DNA of 64,000 bases. Source: Megascapheus bottae. Lineage: Eukaryota > Chordata > Mammalia > Rodentia > Geomyidae. The notes beneath the pieces are model-generated. The model did no database searches. It was given only the letters and a program-made list of their open reading frames with translations, and was not told the origin of the DNA. The DNA lies in the NCBI GenBank assembly GCA_024803745.1, contig JANJXV010000100.1, forward strand, positions 2,914,001 to 2,978,000, in the 5' to 3' direction. This document shows, one piece after another, positions 7,217-17,763 of this stretch. Position numbers and translations under genes: made by a program. The first letter of the stretch is position 1, and every line of letters starts with the position of its first letter.

Positions 7217-9778
7217 ATGGGTCAAGTTAACAGCCATAGGTTATTTCTACCGATCTTAACAGGCCTACTTGAAGCCACGGATCGTGGGTGGAAAAAGGGG
7301 TGCTTCAGAGCTTCCTACAGTTTGTTGAGGAGGCATGCCCAAGGTTTATAGAGGAGGAATTCCAAAAAACCTGGCAGCGGATAGGAAAAAGAATTCAAGA
7401 ATATTATAATGTATATGGCCCTGAAAAGACCCCAGTAGAGGCTATTGATGTATGGAATTTAGTAAGTGAATGCATAGATCCTCAACATGAGAATGCTGAA
7501 CTTAATCTTGAATTAAGGGAACTTTATGAATTAAAGGACCCTTCTGAAAACCCTAAGGCTGAGCCATATGCCGCAGCCCAAGAGAGTCTAAGTGAGATCT
7601 TGAAAAGGGAACAACAACCAGTAGATATTGAGTATCAGAATTCAGGTTTGAATATCAAGGAGGAAAGTTATGATGAGTCAATGGAGGGCCAGATGGCTAC
7701 GATAGAGAAGAAGTTAGAAGAAATGCTACATTTTCTATCGAAAATGGGGATGGAGCAGAGAGCCCCCCCAGAAGTAGGAAAGAAAGATGACCCTCAGGCC
7801 ACTATGGTGTCTGATTCTAAACCTTACCCCTCACACCCACCGCAACAAGTCCCTTTTAACAGGCACTACAACCAGGCACAATGCATGGCAATTAAACCTG
7901 ACTCAGGCTGCTAGAGAGAGGGAAGATATTTCAGGGCCTCGATGCTTCCCTAGTTTAGTTGAGCATGATGAACAAGTATATCATCAACCTGTTCCTGTTA
8001 AACTGTTACAGGATTTAAAGAGTGCCTGCTCCCAATATGGGCCAACTGCCTCTTTTACTCAAGGAATATTGGAGGCCGCGTGTGCTGGTATTGCATGCCC
8101 AAATGACTGGAAGCGGCTTGCCAGAGCATGCCTTAGTGCAAGAGAGTACTTATTATGGGAGACAGACTTCACTGCACAGTGTCGGGCTAAAATTGAAACA
8201 AATAGGTCTAAGAACCTGCCTTACACTGTTGATCAGTTGTTAGGAGAGGGAACCTATAAAAACAACGAAGATCAATTGGGTTATGCAAAGGAGGCCTATT
8301 TGCAAATAAATGCTGCGGTGAGAGAGGCTTGGAAAAGGTTACGCAATTCCAATCGTACAAAAAATCTAGTAGAAGTTAAACAGGGACCGAATGAACCTTA
8401 CCTAGAATTTTTGTCTCGATTAATGGAGACTGCAGACCGCCTAGTACAAGATAAGAACGCAAGGAATATTATAGTTAGACACATAGCCTATGAAAATGCC
8501 AACGCCGCCTGTCAGGCGGCTATCAGACCCCATAGGAATAAGGGAGAAATCACGGACTTTATTTCACTGTGTGCTGATATTGGACCCTCCCATGCACAAG
8601 GCCTTACCTTAGCCGCCGCTCCTCAAGGAAAGACTGTTACTGAGTTTCTAAAATATAGAGGTCAGCGGCATTCTCGGGATGCTAGACCCCCAGGGCATTG
8701 CTTTTCTTGTGGACAAATAGGACATTGGATGACGCAATGCCCACGCCAGGCCAGGCAAAAGAGAGAAAAATCACCTGGCACATGTCCACGCTGTGGTAAA
8801 GGGAAGCACTGGGCTAAAGATTGCAAGTCAGCAACAAATCGCAATGGCCGCCCATTTTATGGGAAACTGGAGAAGGGGCCAGCCCCTGGCCCCGCAAAAC
8901 CATGGGGCAGTCCCTCCCTCTTCTCGGCCACAAGTACATCTTCTAACAACCCCCCAAGATCAGTCTCCAGCCTTCTCCATGCCATCCTAGGCAGTGCAGG
9001 ATTGGACCTCTGTTCCTCCACCTGCTCAGTATTGACCCCAGAGATGGGGACACAAGCTCTCCCCACGGGGGTCTTCGGCCCCCTTCCCCTGGGAGTGGCT
9101 GGATTGCTGTTAGGGCGAAATAGCTCAGCCCTTAAAGGGATACAGATTACACCTGGCAAAATTGACCAGGATTTTACTGGAGAAATCAAAGTTATGGCCT
9201 CTGCCCCGAAACTCGTGGTATCGATCCCAGCCGGTCAAAAATTAGCACAACTAATACTTGTCCCTCTACCTCCCGGGGAGACTGCTAATTCCCCATGTGG
9301 ACAGAGAGGATTTAGATCTTCTGATATCTATTGGGTACAAAGCATAAAACAAGAGAGGCCCGAGATGACTATATTTATACAAGAAAAGCCCTTTAAAGGA
9401 ATATTAGACACTGGAGCAGATGTGTCTGTGATATCTAAAAAACATTGGCCAGCCCAATGGCCCCTGACAACCTCTATGACTTCCCTACAGGGGATGGGGT
9501 ATGCAACTGACCCACAGCAGAGCAGTGCGATTCTTACTTGGAGAGATGAGGAAGGGCACTCTGGTCATTTTCAGCCATTTGTCCTGGATCATCTGCCAAT
9601 TAATTTATGGGGTCGTGATATCATGGAAAAAATGGGAGTGTATATGTTTAGTCCTAGTGCTGCAGTCACTAAGCAGTTACTTGATCAAGGCCTCCTCCCC
9701 TTTAGGGGACTAGGCCAAGCAGCACAGGGGAGCCAGAGCCTCTCCAACCCCAGGCTCACTCACAGAGACAAGGATTAG
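7217..9778 (+). pseudogene. gag: Broken gag-pro of provirus B
   Basis: The start ATG at 7217 is followed by glycine, as expected for N-myristoylation of matrix. The frame breaks near 7290 by an apparent 1-nt loss in a G run; the rest of matrix is open in frame 1 to 7914. Relative to provirus A, 62 nt are missing at about 7842, which moves the frame again. From 7787 to 9778 one frame covers capsid, two zinc knuckles (8694-8735 and 8778-8819), the dUTPase and the protease (DTGA near 9409). One extra base near 8859 puts gag and pro into the same frame, so no ribosomal shift would be needed. The frame ends just before the large pol deletion. Confidence 0.9.
8861..8908 (+). promoter_or_regulatory. 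Frameshift element of provirus B, made redundant by a 1-nt insertion
   Basis: Heptamer GGGAAAC (8861-8867), 7-nt spacer, stem 1 at 8875-8880 with 8888-8893, and stem 2 at 8882-8886 (GCCCC) with 8904-8908 (GGGGC), all Watson-Crick. The element is conserved with provirus A. However, gag here reads TAT GGG AAA CTG, so the heptamer is not in the slip register and the gag frame already continues into pro. Confidence 0.8.
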
Positions 9779-9780
9779 GG

Positions 9781-10201
9781 TATCGTGGAGAGAGCTAATG
9801 GATTATTAAAACATCAAATTGCTAAAATACAGAAAGGAGAGTCGTATCCCACTACCCCTGTGAATATACTTAATCATGCTTTATTTGTTTTAAATTTTTT
9901 GAATTTGGATTCAAATAATTTATCTGCTGCTCAGCGATTCTGGGAAAAAAGAGAGCAGCATGCTTTTGCCTTAGTAAAGTGGAAGGATCCCCTAACTGCT
10001 GCTTGGCATGGACCCGATCCTGTTCTAACCTGGGGTCGAGGGCATGTATGTTTTTTTTCACAAGGAGAAAATGATGCCCGCTGGCTGCCTGAACGCTGCG
10101 TTCGGATCGTGGAGAGTGACAGTGGCCATCCAAGCAGCGACTCACTGGGCCTACACCCCCAACCCTCCAGTGGTGCATCCTGCGACATGGGAAGGACCTG
10201 A
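9781..10201 (+). pseudogene. pol: Integrase C-terminal remnant, provirus B
   Basis: The sequence jumps from the end of pro directly to the integrase segment that holds the catalytic glutamate (VERANG) and runs to the pol stop at 10199-10201. In coordinates of provirus A, 2289-4498 are missing (2210 nt), which removes all of RT, RNase H and most of integrase. Two shared bases (AT) sit at the junction. The fragment is open but in a different frame from pro and cannot act as an integrase. Confidence 0.93.
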
Positions 10202-10420
10202 GTTATTTGTGCATGTCAATTGGGACTGCTACTGATCCACTTGTTCCACACATTCATATGAGCTGTGTTTCTCCTCCATTTACTATTATGTAGGGACCTT
10301 TTAACATATTCATTGACTCTACACAATTTAATATGTGACATTATTTTGTCTTTACCATCCCTCTTCTTAATAACCTTTTTTGTAAAAGATGCCCAGGTGA
10401 AAAGCAAAGGCCTCCAGAGG
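10044..10420 (+). pseudogene. Possible remnant of the env start, provirus B
   Basis: A frame overlapping the 3' end of pol (10044-10235) runs into a short stretch around 10245-10330 whose translation has the Cys-Val-Ser-Pro-Pro pattern seen near conserved parts of betaretroviral surface proteins, with stops inside. The position is where env should begin. The match is short and rests on memory of the family, so this is weak. Provirus A lacks 10202-10683. Confidence 0.25.
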
Positions 10421-10455
10421 TAAGTAGAAGTCGGCCGACCCCCCTGTATGTCTGC

Positions 10456-10500
10456 GTTTTATTTTATTTTATTTTATTTTATTTTATTTTATTTTATTTT
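10456..10500 (+). repeat. (TTTTA)n microsatellite
   Basis: About nine perfect 5-bp units inside the 3' region of provirus B. Confidence 0.95.
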
Positions 10501-12254
10501 TGTTTGTTTGTTTGAAAAGGTGCACTGTGGGCCTAAAACAGAGGCCTGGGTGGTCAAGGGACACCTTGACCCCCTCTCCCCTTCTGAGTTTCTTGTCAAT
10601 AACAAGGCATACCTGAGAGTACCACCAGCAAGACATGTCTAAATCTAAAAATAACTGTTTGGTGAAAACATTCATTTGAGCTCATGTTTTTTGTGTTAAG
10701 TGTATCTGATTGAGTCCAATTTTCTTGTTATATGTCAATGTCTGATTATTTAAAAGTCTCCGTTTCTCTGTCTTGTTCGTGTTACATATTTTTCCTTGTC
10801 CAGTTTTGTCTTTAAAATTGGTACCATTTCTAAGTATGGATCCGTATGGTTTTTCTGTGCGTACTCAAGCACACATCCTTGTTATTTATTTGAACATTTC
10901 TGGGCCTAGCATGGCCGCTCCCCCATGTCTGCAGTTGTAACAAGCCCTGGAAAAATAAATTCCAGCTAAGTTGCCTTGCAAAAAGTTTTGTTTTGAACCT
11001 GGTTCTCACCTGTAAGAGTAAAATTGGCAAAACTCTCTTGACACAAACTTCCGGAAATTGAACGGCCGATATTAATTTTGTGCGCTTTATGATCTTTGAG
11101 TATGAATGTGTGTGAATGAGTGAGTGAACATGTTCAAGGTTAAATTGTCAGCATGCTGTATAAAACAATGGATAAATTTATACTTAAACACAAAGACAAT
11201 TGGGTAATCTAAGCTTAAAACTTCAACAAAAATATTAGGTTTGAATGTTTTACAATGTCTCAAAGAATTATTGTGTTGTCTTAAAGAAAAATTGGTAAAT
11301 ATTTTTCTAGATCCTGAAATCTGCATTTTATTGCAAGGCATACAGCTGTTTACATTGTAAACATTGTATCCTGTTTAGCACAGAGGTGTTAGGGAATTTG
11401 GGATTTATTACTTTAAGTTAAAGTTTGGAGACATGTATTAGAGATTTAAATGTAAAATTGTTCATTAATGTCAGAAACTTTGTCTGTCTGTCTTTTCTTG
11501 CAAACTGACACTAGAAATCTAATGGTAAAATGTGGATAATGTGATTAGTATTTTAAAGGAATGTTTAAAGGTTTATCTCTGTATGATTTGGTTTCATGTT
11601 ACTGGATTGCAATTGGATGTACCTTAGAAAAAGGAAAGAAACTAATCCAGACTTAGACTTTTGGTGCACTGATGTCTAGTTCTTGTATTAGGGAAAAACT
11701 TATTTGAGTTTAAACTGTTGTTGGAGTTTTAGACAGTAATCTAAACTGCAAAAAAAATGCCTCTTCTAAAAGGAGGCCTGAAGGCAAAGGGCGTTCCTTG
11801 AGCCCAAGGAAACCTGGAGAAAAGGGAGTGCCTTGAGCCCTTAAAGTTTTTTCAAATGCAAATGAAGACTAAAATGTTAAGTGTTTAAGTTAAAAAGTGT
11901 AAACGTTTTAAAGAACATTAGAAATGGGTTTCTGAATAATATTTGAAAGTGAAGTTGCCTTAAATGTTTTAAGAAAGAGAAAAAAGGAAAATCAGGACTA
12001 CCAAAGTAACTTCCAGCTAGCCCATGGAGAAGAACAGCAATCCTTATTCAGATGTAACTTTGGCTTTTACCAGGTTCTAGGTAAGCTCATGCTTAGAGAC
12101 TATTTCTGTGTTGACCACTTGTTGCTTTAATTGGAGTAACGTGGCCTTTTGTAGGACTCACTGATCTGAAAACTGCAGTTCTGAGCCAACCCCGGGCAAA
12201 GCAAAGTCCCTATGAGACTGTGGTGTCTAATCTGGCAGCAGAGTGCTAATTGAG

Positions 12255-12350
12255 GCAGAGTTGCTTTGGAGCTCAAAGTGGCAGAGTGCTAGCCTTGAGC
12301 TGGAGAGCTGAGGGACAGTACCCAGACCCCGAGTTCAAGTCCAGCAACCA
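12255..12350 (+). repeat. ID-like SINE piece inside provirus B
   Basis: The stretch has the right-half signature of the local SINEs: a 'gtggcagagtgctagccttgagc' -type block followed by 'gttcaagtccagcaacca'. It either inserted into the provirus or was carried by it. Confidence 0.6.
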
Positions 12351-13056
12351 AGCAAGTGAAATGCCCATGGGATGTTTATCCCTGTGTGGAGAGACACTAC
12401 TGGGACAATGAAGTATCCAGATGCAGAAAGCCTCTGCGTGGATGGCAGAGATGGTGTCAGATACTAGAGTCACTCGTGCTTGGCCATTCAATATTAATAA
12501 GAGCCGGGAGGTCATAGAATAGTTTGTAAGCATGCCTTACTAATGCCCGTGCCTTCCATAACTGGGCAGGAACTTGTCAATCATCTGTGATAGTGGTAGT
12601 TTAAAGTTCTAACTAAGTAAAGTTTGATTTGACTCCAGCCACAAATTCAGGAAAGTTTGTGGATCTGACAACTAATGCATTGTTTAAGGTTGCAGAAATT
12701 TAGTTCCCCAGACAATCAAGAAAAAGCCTTTGCAAATGGGTGCTATGTAAGCTACACTATTGTAGCCAAAGATGGTTTGTGCAGTTGTTAAATGTCAAAT
12801 ATGATCTCTAGTGTGGAGTAAATTATTGTTCCTAATATCTAATCCTTGCAACCCCTTGATAAAACAGGCTAGGCTTCTTAAGGTCCCTGGTCAAGCACAG
12901 AGACAACACCCCTGAGTCAGCTTGAAGAAGTCACAGAAGTTGAATCTCCGCCCATCAATCCCCGTTAGACCAAGGGACCAAAGTCATTTTTGGAAAATGT
13001 GACAGGATAAATTAGGGGTATAGAAAAGAGTAAAAAAAATGCACTTGTGTTTCTTT

Positions 13057-13076
13057 TAAAATAAAGACGGGGGAGA
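13057..13076 (+). promoter_or_regulatory. Polypurine tract of provirus B
   Basis: AAAGACGGGGGAGA directly before the 3' LTR, as in provirus A. Confidence 0.85.
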
Positions 13077-13498
13077 TGTTAGGGACTGACTGTGGGATCA
13101 GTGACCGTAACTGTGGGGTCAGTGACCTTGGACCCGCACAATTGAGTACACAAGGAAGTAAGCTCTTATCATGATTTTGGGCTGTGTCAATAGCTTCTCA
13201 TTTAACCTGTTTGGGACTTGATAGCTTCTCATTCAACCTATTTCAGACTTGATACTGTTTGTAGGAATGTAGCCCCTGGCAGTTCCCTAGTTTAAAGAAG
13301 TGTATTTAAGATTGAGAACTGGAAATAAACTGGGCTATGGTCTTGGGCTACAGGCTTCTTAAGCTGTGGCTCCTGATTTGGGCTGTAGCCCTCCTGAACC
13401 CCATCTGTTTGTTTCTCTTCTATTTTTTCCTAGTCCTTGCCCCCTATTTCAGGAATCCCAATCTGCGAACCCTGGTTTGCTGCCGGTTGGCCCCGGCA
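13077..13498 (+). repeat. 3' LTR of provirus B (422 bp)
   Basis: Starts TGTTAGGGAC, ends GGCCCCGGCA. TATTTAA at 13303-13309, AATAAA at 13324-13329. Same length as the 5' LTR, with about 12 single-base differences and no gaps seen. Confidence 0.95.
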
Positions 13499-13504
13499 GA
13501 TAGC
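13499..13504. repeat. Target-site duplication, right side of provirus B
   Basis: GATAGC, matching 6662-6667. Confidence 0.93.
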
Positions 13505-13720
13505 AAAATGAGTTGCTATCCTGATTCTTGCCTCATTCCTCTCATTTGTTGGCATATAGGAAGGCAGTTGACATTGAGGGTTAATTTTATACCCTGCTAC
13601 CTTACCAAAGTTTTATATCAACTCAAGCAGCTTCGGAGTAGAGTCTATAGGGTCCTTTAAATACGGAATCATATCATCTGTAAGGAGAGAAAGTTTCAGT
13701 TCCTCTTTCCCTTTTCGTCC
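13499..13720 (-). mobile_element. L1 ORF2 fragment, continuation of 6353-6667
   Basis: Antisense L1 covering the reverse-transcriptase region around the FADD motif; it aligns with about 32525-32735 of the array L1. It is the right half of the inverted L1 piece interrupted by provirus B. Confidence 0.85.
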
Positions 13721-14112
13721 TCACTCCAGTTAGAATGGCCAAGATCCAGAAATCTAATAACGTATGCTGGAGGGGATGTGGTGAGGAGGGATCACTACTA
13801 CACTGCTGGTGGGATTGCAAACTCGTTCAACCACTATGGAAAGCACTATGGCAGTATCCCAAATAGACTAAACATAGAGCTCCCCTGTGATCCAGCAATT
13901 TCACTACTTGCCAATCGTCCAGATAGGACATACTAAATTCACTAAAACAATAAAATTTATCACAGCAATATTAACTATGGCAAAGGTATGGAACCAACCC
14001 AGATACCCGTCAGATGATGAGTAGATCAAATATGGTATTTTTACACAATGGAATTGTGTGCTTCTGTCAGAAAGAATGACATAGACGAATTTGTAAAGAA
14101 ATAGAAAGACTG
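13721..14112 (+). mobile_element. L1 ORF2 C-terminal part, sense orientation
   Basis: Sense L1 from the block that encodes the LTPVRMA motif to near the end of ORF2, with several stops. It abuts the antisense piece at 13720. A 5' part inverted relative to the 3' part is the usual result of twin priming during L1 insertion. Confidence 0.8.
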
Positions 14113-14125
14113 TAAAGTTTAGAAA

Positions 14126-14238
14126 TTAGCTTCTGTCTCCTTGTCTCTCTCCTTCTCTATCTCTGTAAAATTTAGAAGTTCCTGTTTCCCTCTCTTTCTC
14201 TCTCTTTTCTCTCTTTCTCTCTCTTTTCTCTCTTTTCT

Positions 14239-14316
<78 letters not shown>
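14126..14316 (+). repeat. TC-rich tract and (TC)n microsatellite
   Basis: Imperfect TCTC/TTTC from about 14140, then pure TC from about 14241 to 14316. Open frames in it (Ser-Leu or Arg-Glu runs) are repeat artefacts. Confidence 0.97.
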
Positions 14317-14318
<2 letters not shown>

Positions 14319-14482
14319 GTCCTTAGGCTTGAACTCAGGGCCTGAGCTACTTTTGTTCAAGGTTAGCACTCTACCATTTGAACCACAGTGCTGCTTCTGG
14401 CTTGCTCTTTTCACGTAGTATTGAGGAATCTAACCCAGGCCTTCATCCTTGATAGGTTAGCACTCTACCACTAAGCCACACA
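14317..14482 (-). repeat. ID-like SINE (antisense)
   Basis: Typical antisense pattern: 'cttgaactcagggcctgagc', 'ccacagtgctgcttctgg', 'gcactctaccactaagcc'. Its right part is repeated at the left edge of the second zinc-finger copy (19034-19120). Confidence 0.85.
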
Positions 14483-16009
14483 GTCAGCTTTTAGAGGTTT
14501 CTGACAAAGGTTTTCCTACATGCTATTATTTCTTCTGTGAGTGCTCTTAATGCTTGCTGAAGGTTGACTTTGTTTAGAAGACTTACCCTAATGCTCCCAT
14601 ATACAGAGATTCTATATATAGCTGAATGTTTTTCATTACTCAGAATTTCTCTATTGTGTATGTTCTGAAATGTACTGAAGACTGACTTCTGATTAAAAGT
14701 CATTGCACATTTGTACTATTCCTTAGTTGTCTTTTCTTCTATTGGAATCAGGTTTGTGATGAACACAGAAGTATGCCTTCCAGGTCAAACACTTTCCACA
14801 TTTGTAATATTCATAAGGTTTTTCTCTCCTATGTGCATTTTATACTTAGTCATGCGTTCATGATGGATTTTTCATATTCTTATATTCATACGATTTTTAT
14901 CCTGTGTCTGTGTGGTATCATGCAAACTCAACTATGAGTTCTTCAAAAAAATTTCCCTTTCATTTTATTCATCGGATTGTATCCTGTGGGTGTTTAGTGA
15001 TAAATCTTGACTTGTGCCTTCTGGGGAAAAGACTGAACATTTGCTACATTCATTAAGGGTTTGATCTTGTGTTGGTTCTGTGACACAAGCTGAGTTTTCT
15101 TCCACAGACTAAAAAGTCTTTCCTATTTATTACATTGCTAAGGCTTCTCATATGTGTGAACTCTCTTACACTTCCTGAAGGGTGAATACTGCACGAAAGA
15201 CTTTCAACTTTGGTTATATTCCTAAAGTTTCTAATATGTGTGAATTCTGTTATGCCTCCTCTAATGTGACTTCCATCTGAAGGTCTTACCACATTTGATG
15301 CACTCGTACAGTTTCCCTCCTGTGTGTGTTCTCTGATGAAATTTGAGGAAAGACTTCCATTTGAAAGACATTCCACATCGGTTACATTCATAAGGTTTTT
15401 CTCCTGTTTGAATTGTCTTATGCATGTTGAGGTTTGGCTTCTGTGTGAAGGACTTTCCACATATGTTACACTCATAAGGTGTTTCTCCTGAGTATATTCT
15501 CTGATGAACATGGAGTTTTACCTTCCATTTGAGAGACTTTCCACATTCACTACATGCATAAGTTTTCTCTCCTGTGTGTGTTCTATTATGCCCATCAAGA
15601 TATGACTTCCACTTGAAGGTCTTTCCACATTTGAAGCACACATAAGGTTTCTCTCCTGTGTGTGTTCTTTGATGCAATTTGAGGGAAGATTTCTGTCTGA
15701 AAGACTTTACACATTGGTTACATTCATAAGGTTTCACACCTGTGTGTATTGTCTGATGAACATGAAGTTTTCCCTTCCCTTGGAAAGACTTTCCACATTC
15801 ATTACACTTATAAGATTTCTCTCCTGTGTGTGTTATTTGATGAACTCGAAGGTGTATCTTCTGGGTGAAAGACTTTTCACATTTGTTACATTCATAAGGT
15901 TTCTCTTCTGTGTGCCTTCTCTGGTGCAACGTGAGGTATGATTTCAGTCTAAAAGTCTTACCAAATTTATCCCATTCATAAGATTTCTCTTCTGTGTGAG
16001 ATCTCTGAT
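14483..16009 (-). pseudogene. Truncated duplicate of a C2H2 zinc-finger exon (copy 1)
   Basis: Minus-strand C2H2 fingers of KRAB-ZNF type with [13 protein letters not shown] linkers, open from 15929 to 15261 (about eight fingers), then degenerate finger sequence with stops down to about 14720. It is nearly identical to 19120-20641, including the stops after the last good finger. The copy ends abruptly at 16004-16009, where it joins the L1 5' region, so the upstream half of the exon and the KRAB exons are absent. Several fingers have lost a zinc ligand (for example a final His changed to Tyr or Gln). Not a functional gene. Confidence 0.9.
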
Positions 16010-16405
16010 AAGCGATTTATACCCCAAACAATAAGTCTCTCAATCCAAACTCTGTTGTCTTTAAGTCCCTCTGAGCCTAGAGAATAATTAACCACCTACA
16101 TATACAATATTGCTCAACAGCCATCAAGTGTAGATCCGTGCAGTATAAGGGTTGAAAGACGAGCAGATGTCCAGAGATAGAAAAAAAGAATGAGAGAGGT
16201 CAGGGGAGGTACAAGAGGATTAACGTAGGAGTGTAAGAATATTGTAGTAATGGAGAAAAGTTATAGCATAAGGATAACTGACCTAAGTTGGTAAGTAGGT
16301 AGCATCTTTGAGTACAAAGTTTGGAAAGTATTAGAATAAAACTTATGTGTTGCTGCACGACTAGCTCTTAGCCCAACCAGTGGCCTCACAGTGGACCATG
16401 GGATG
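16005..16405 (-). mobile_element. L1 5' end (5' UTR part only), array unit 1
   Basis: Aligns with 36190-36603 and 43620-44015, the stretches upstream of L1 ORF1 in other units. Here no ORF1 precedes it; the zinc-finger copy is joined directly, with shared bases CTGAT at the junction. Confidence 0.8.
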
Positions 16406-17763
16406 GATCTGTATTTCTTGTCTACGTTGAGGGAAAGGGGTATTTCACAAGAAGTAGAAGCGAAGATTTCAGAAGCAAATGCTGTGAGTGAATTAGCTCT
16501 TAAAAAGCATTTTTATTTTCTTTTATCTTTCTGCCAGTCTTGGGGCTTGAATTCAGGGCCTGACCATTGTCCACGGGTTTTCTCAAGTCTAGCCCTCTGC
16601 CACTTGAGCCACAGTACACATCTAGATTTTCTATCTATGTGATACTGAGCAATCAAACCCAGATCTTCATGGATGCTAGGCAAGCACTCTACCACTATGC
16701 CAAACTCTCAGCCCTGACATAGTAATTATAAAGTCATCATCATCCTATCAAAATATCCTTTCTCCTACAAAGAATGAACACTTATCTATGTGTGTAATGC
16801 TTTTTTTTAAATTTCACTAATTCTTCTGTGTTTTTCCCTCTTGCATTTTTTACACAAGACGGCAAAGCTAATCATCAGGAAAAAATTGATTAGGATACAG
16901 AAACCTAATAATATCCTAGTAGATTGACGTCAAAAATATGTGCAAGATGCCCTGTGTGTTTGACCTAGTGGTAGAGTCCTTGGCTACCACGCAAAAAGAC
17001 TCAGGTTTGATTCCTCATTACCACATACATAGAAAACGCTGCAAGTGGTGCTGTGGCTCGGTGGGACAGCTAAAGCCTAAAGAAAGCCCAAGAACAATGT
17101 TCACACTCTGAGGTCAAGTCCCAAGACTAGCAAAAACAAAAAAAAATTCGACAAGGGGCAAAATGCAGGTAGAGAGGGCACTGTGAAGCAAATGTTTTGT
17201 AAAGGATGAGGGCAATATTGACCCTTAAGTTCGGATCTTACCTAAGAAAGGCTCCTTGAGCCTGAGACCAGACTGGTAGTTGGGCCTAGTGGAACACATT
17301 GGGATTGGACAAATAAGATGTGCTGTTTAATACATCCACATGTATTTGTGAGATTTGAGGAGAGATTCAGCCTCCAGTATGTCTTTGGTGAGGTCTTCTG
17401 TGAGCAAGGATCTTTGGTCATTGGGCCCTGAAAGGTGACCCTGCCTCCCTCACAATGGAACAGAATATGGAACGCTGGTAACCAAGCCACTGTAACTAAA
17501 AACCAGCTCAAGCCAGCTCACTTGGCCTGTGGCTCAGGAGGAAGAAAGATGTTGCTGTGCTATTGCCAAAGGTCAGGAAACTCGAGTCTCAGGCATGGAA
17601 GTTGTGGATGTCTTACACGAAGATGTACATGCTAGTTCTTTGCCAAGCCACAAATCCAGTATACCAGGCCTTTCTCTAAGAAGAAGGCCAGGAAAATCCA
17701 GGGCAACCAGATGAGGTAAATTTCTAAGAAGAAATGTATTTGACCCCATCATCCTCCCCACAC
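16406..17763 (+). repeat. Segment X, copy 1 (1.36 kb, non-L1, contains two SINEs)
   Basis: Near-identical to 29178-30540, 36604-37965 and 44016-45384, and present inverted and more diverged at 61085-62440. It carries an antisense ID-like SINE (about 16523-16715) and a sense ID-like SINE (about 16955-17150) at the same places in every copy. No coding frame is convincing. Left it joins L1 5' sequence, right it ends at an L1 3' end. Confidence 0.88.

Larger units (their letters stand above)
10202..13056 (+). other. Long non-coding 3' region of provirus B
   Basis: About 2.85 kb between the end of pol and the polypurine tract, with no frame of note. Parts match the shorter region of provirus A (see 4917-5334). 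It contains a TTTTA microsatellite at about 10456-10500, a SINE-like piece at about 12255-12350, and otherwise AT-rich sequence that I cannot assign. No Tpr-like segment is present. Confidence 0.7.
6668..13498 (+). mobile_element. Provirus B: defective class II ERV with two LTRs
   Basis: A 6.83-kb provirus with 422-bp LTRs, Lys3-type primer binding site, leader, broken gag-pro, a pol reduced to the C-terminal end of integrase, a long non-coding 3' region and a polypurine tract. It inserted into an L1. The two LTRs differ at about 12 positions of 422 by my count (near 2.8 percent), so the insertion is not very recent. It is the same family as provirus A and shares most of gag, but has a different U3 and 3' region. 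Confidence 0.95.

Noticed and set aside
9785..10201. Separate small gene after pro in provirus B
   Set aside because: It is the end of integrase joined by the internal pol deletion.
14126..14420. Open frames of Ser-Leu and Arg-Glu repeats on both strands
   Set aside because: They are translations of a TC microsatellite, as are those at 56235-56483.
15053..15511. Second minus-strand frame through the fingers (also 19685-20143)
   Set aside because: It is the same finger DNA read out of frame; only its last third covers degenerate finger sequence.
15660..15941. Plus-strand open frames opposite the zinc fingers (also 20292-20561)
   Set aside because: They mirror the C2H2 repeat on the minus strand and have no independent support.
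16391..16642. Repeated frame starting MDHGMDL at 16391, 29163, 36589 and 44001
   Set aside because: It begins at the L1/X junction and runs into a SINE. Recurrence is due to the tandem array, and frames drift between copies.
16955..17060. tRNA-like A and B box sequences
   Set aside because: They belong to ID-like SINEs with A-rich tails; no cloverleaf tRNA gene was found in the window.
17435..17714. Frames in segment X (also 30208, 37629 and 45140) recurring in each unit
   Set aside because: Short, open on both strands, and broken in the diverged inverted copy at 61 kb.
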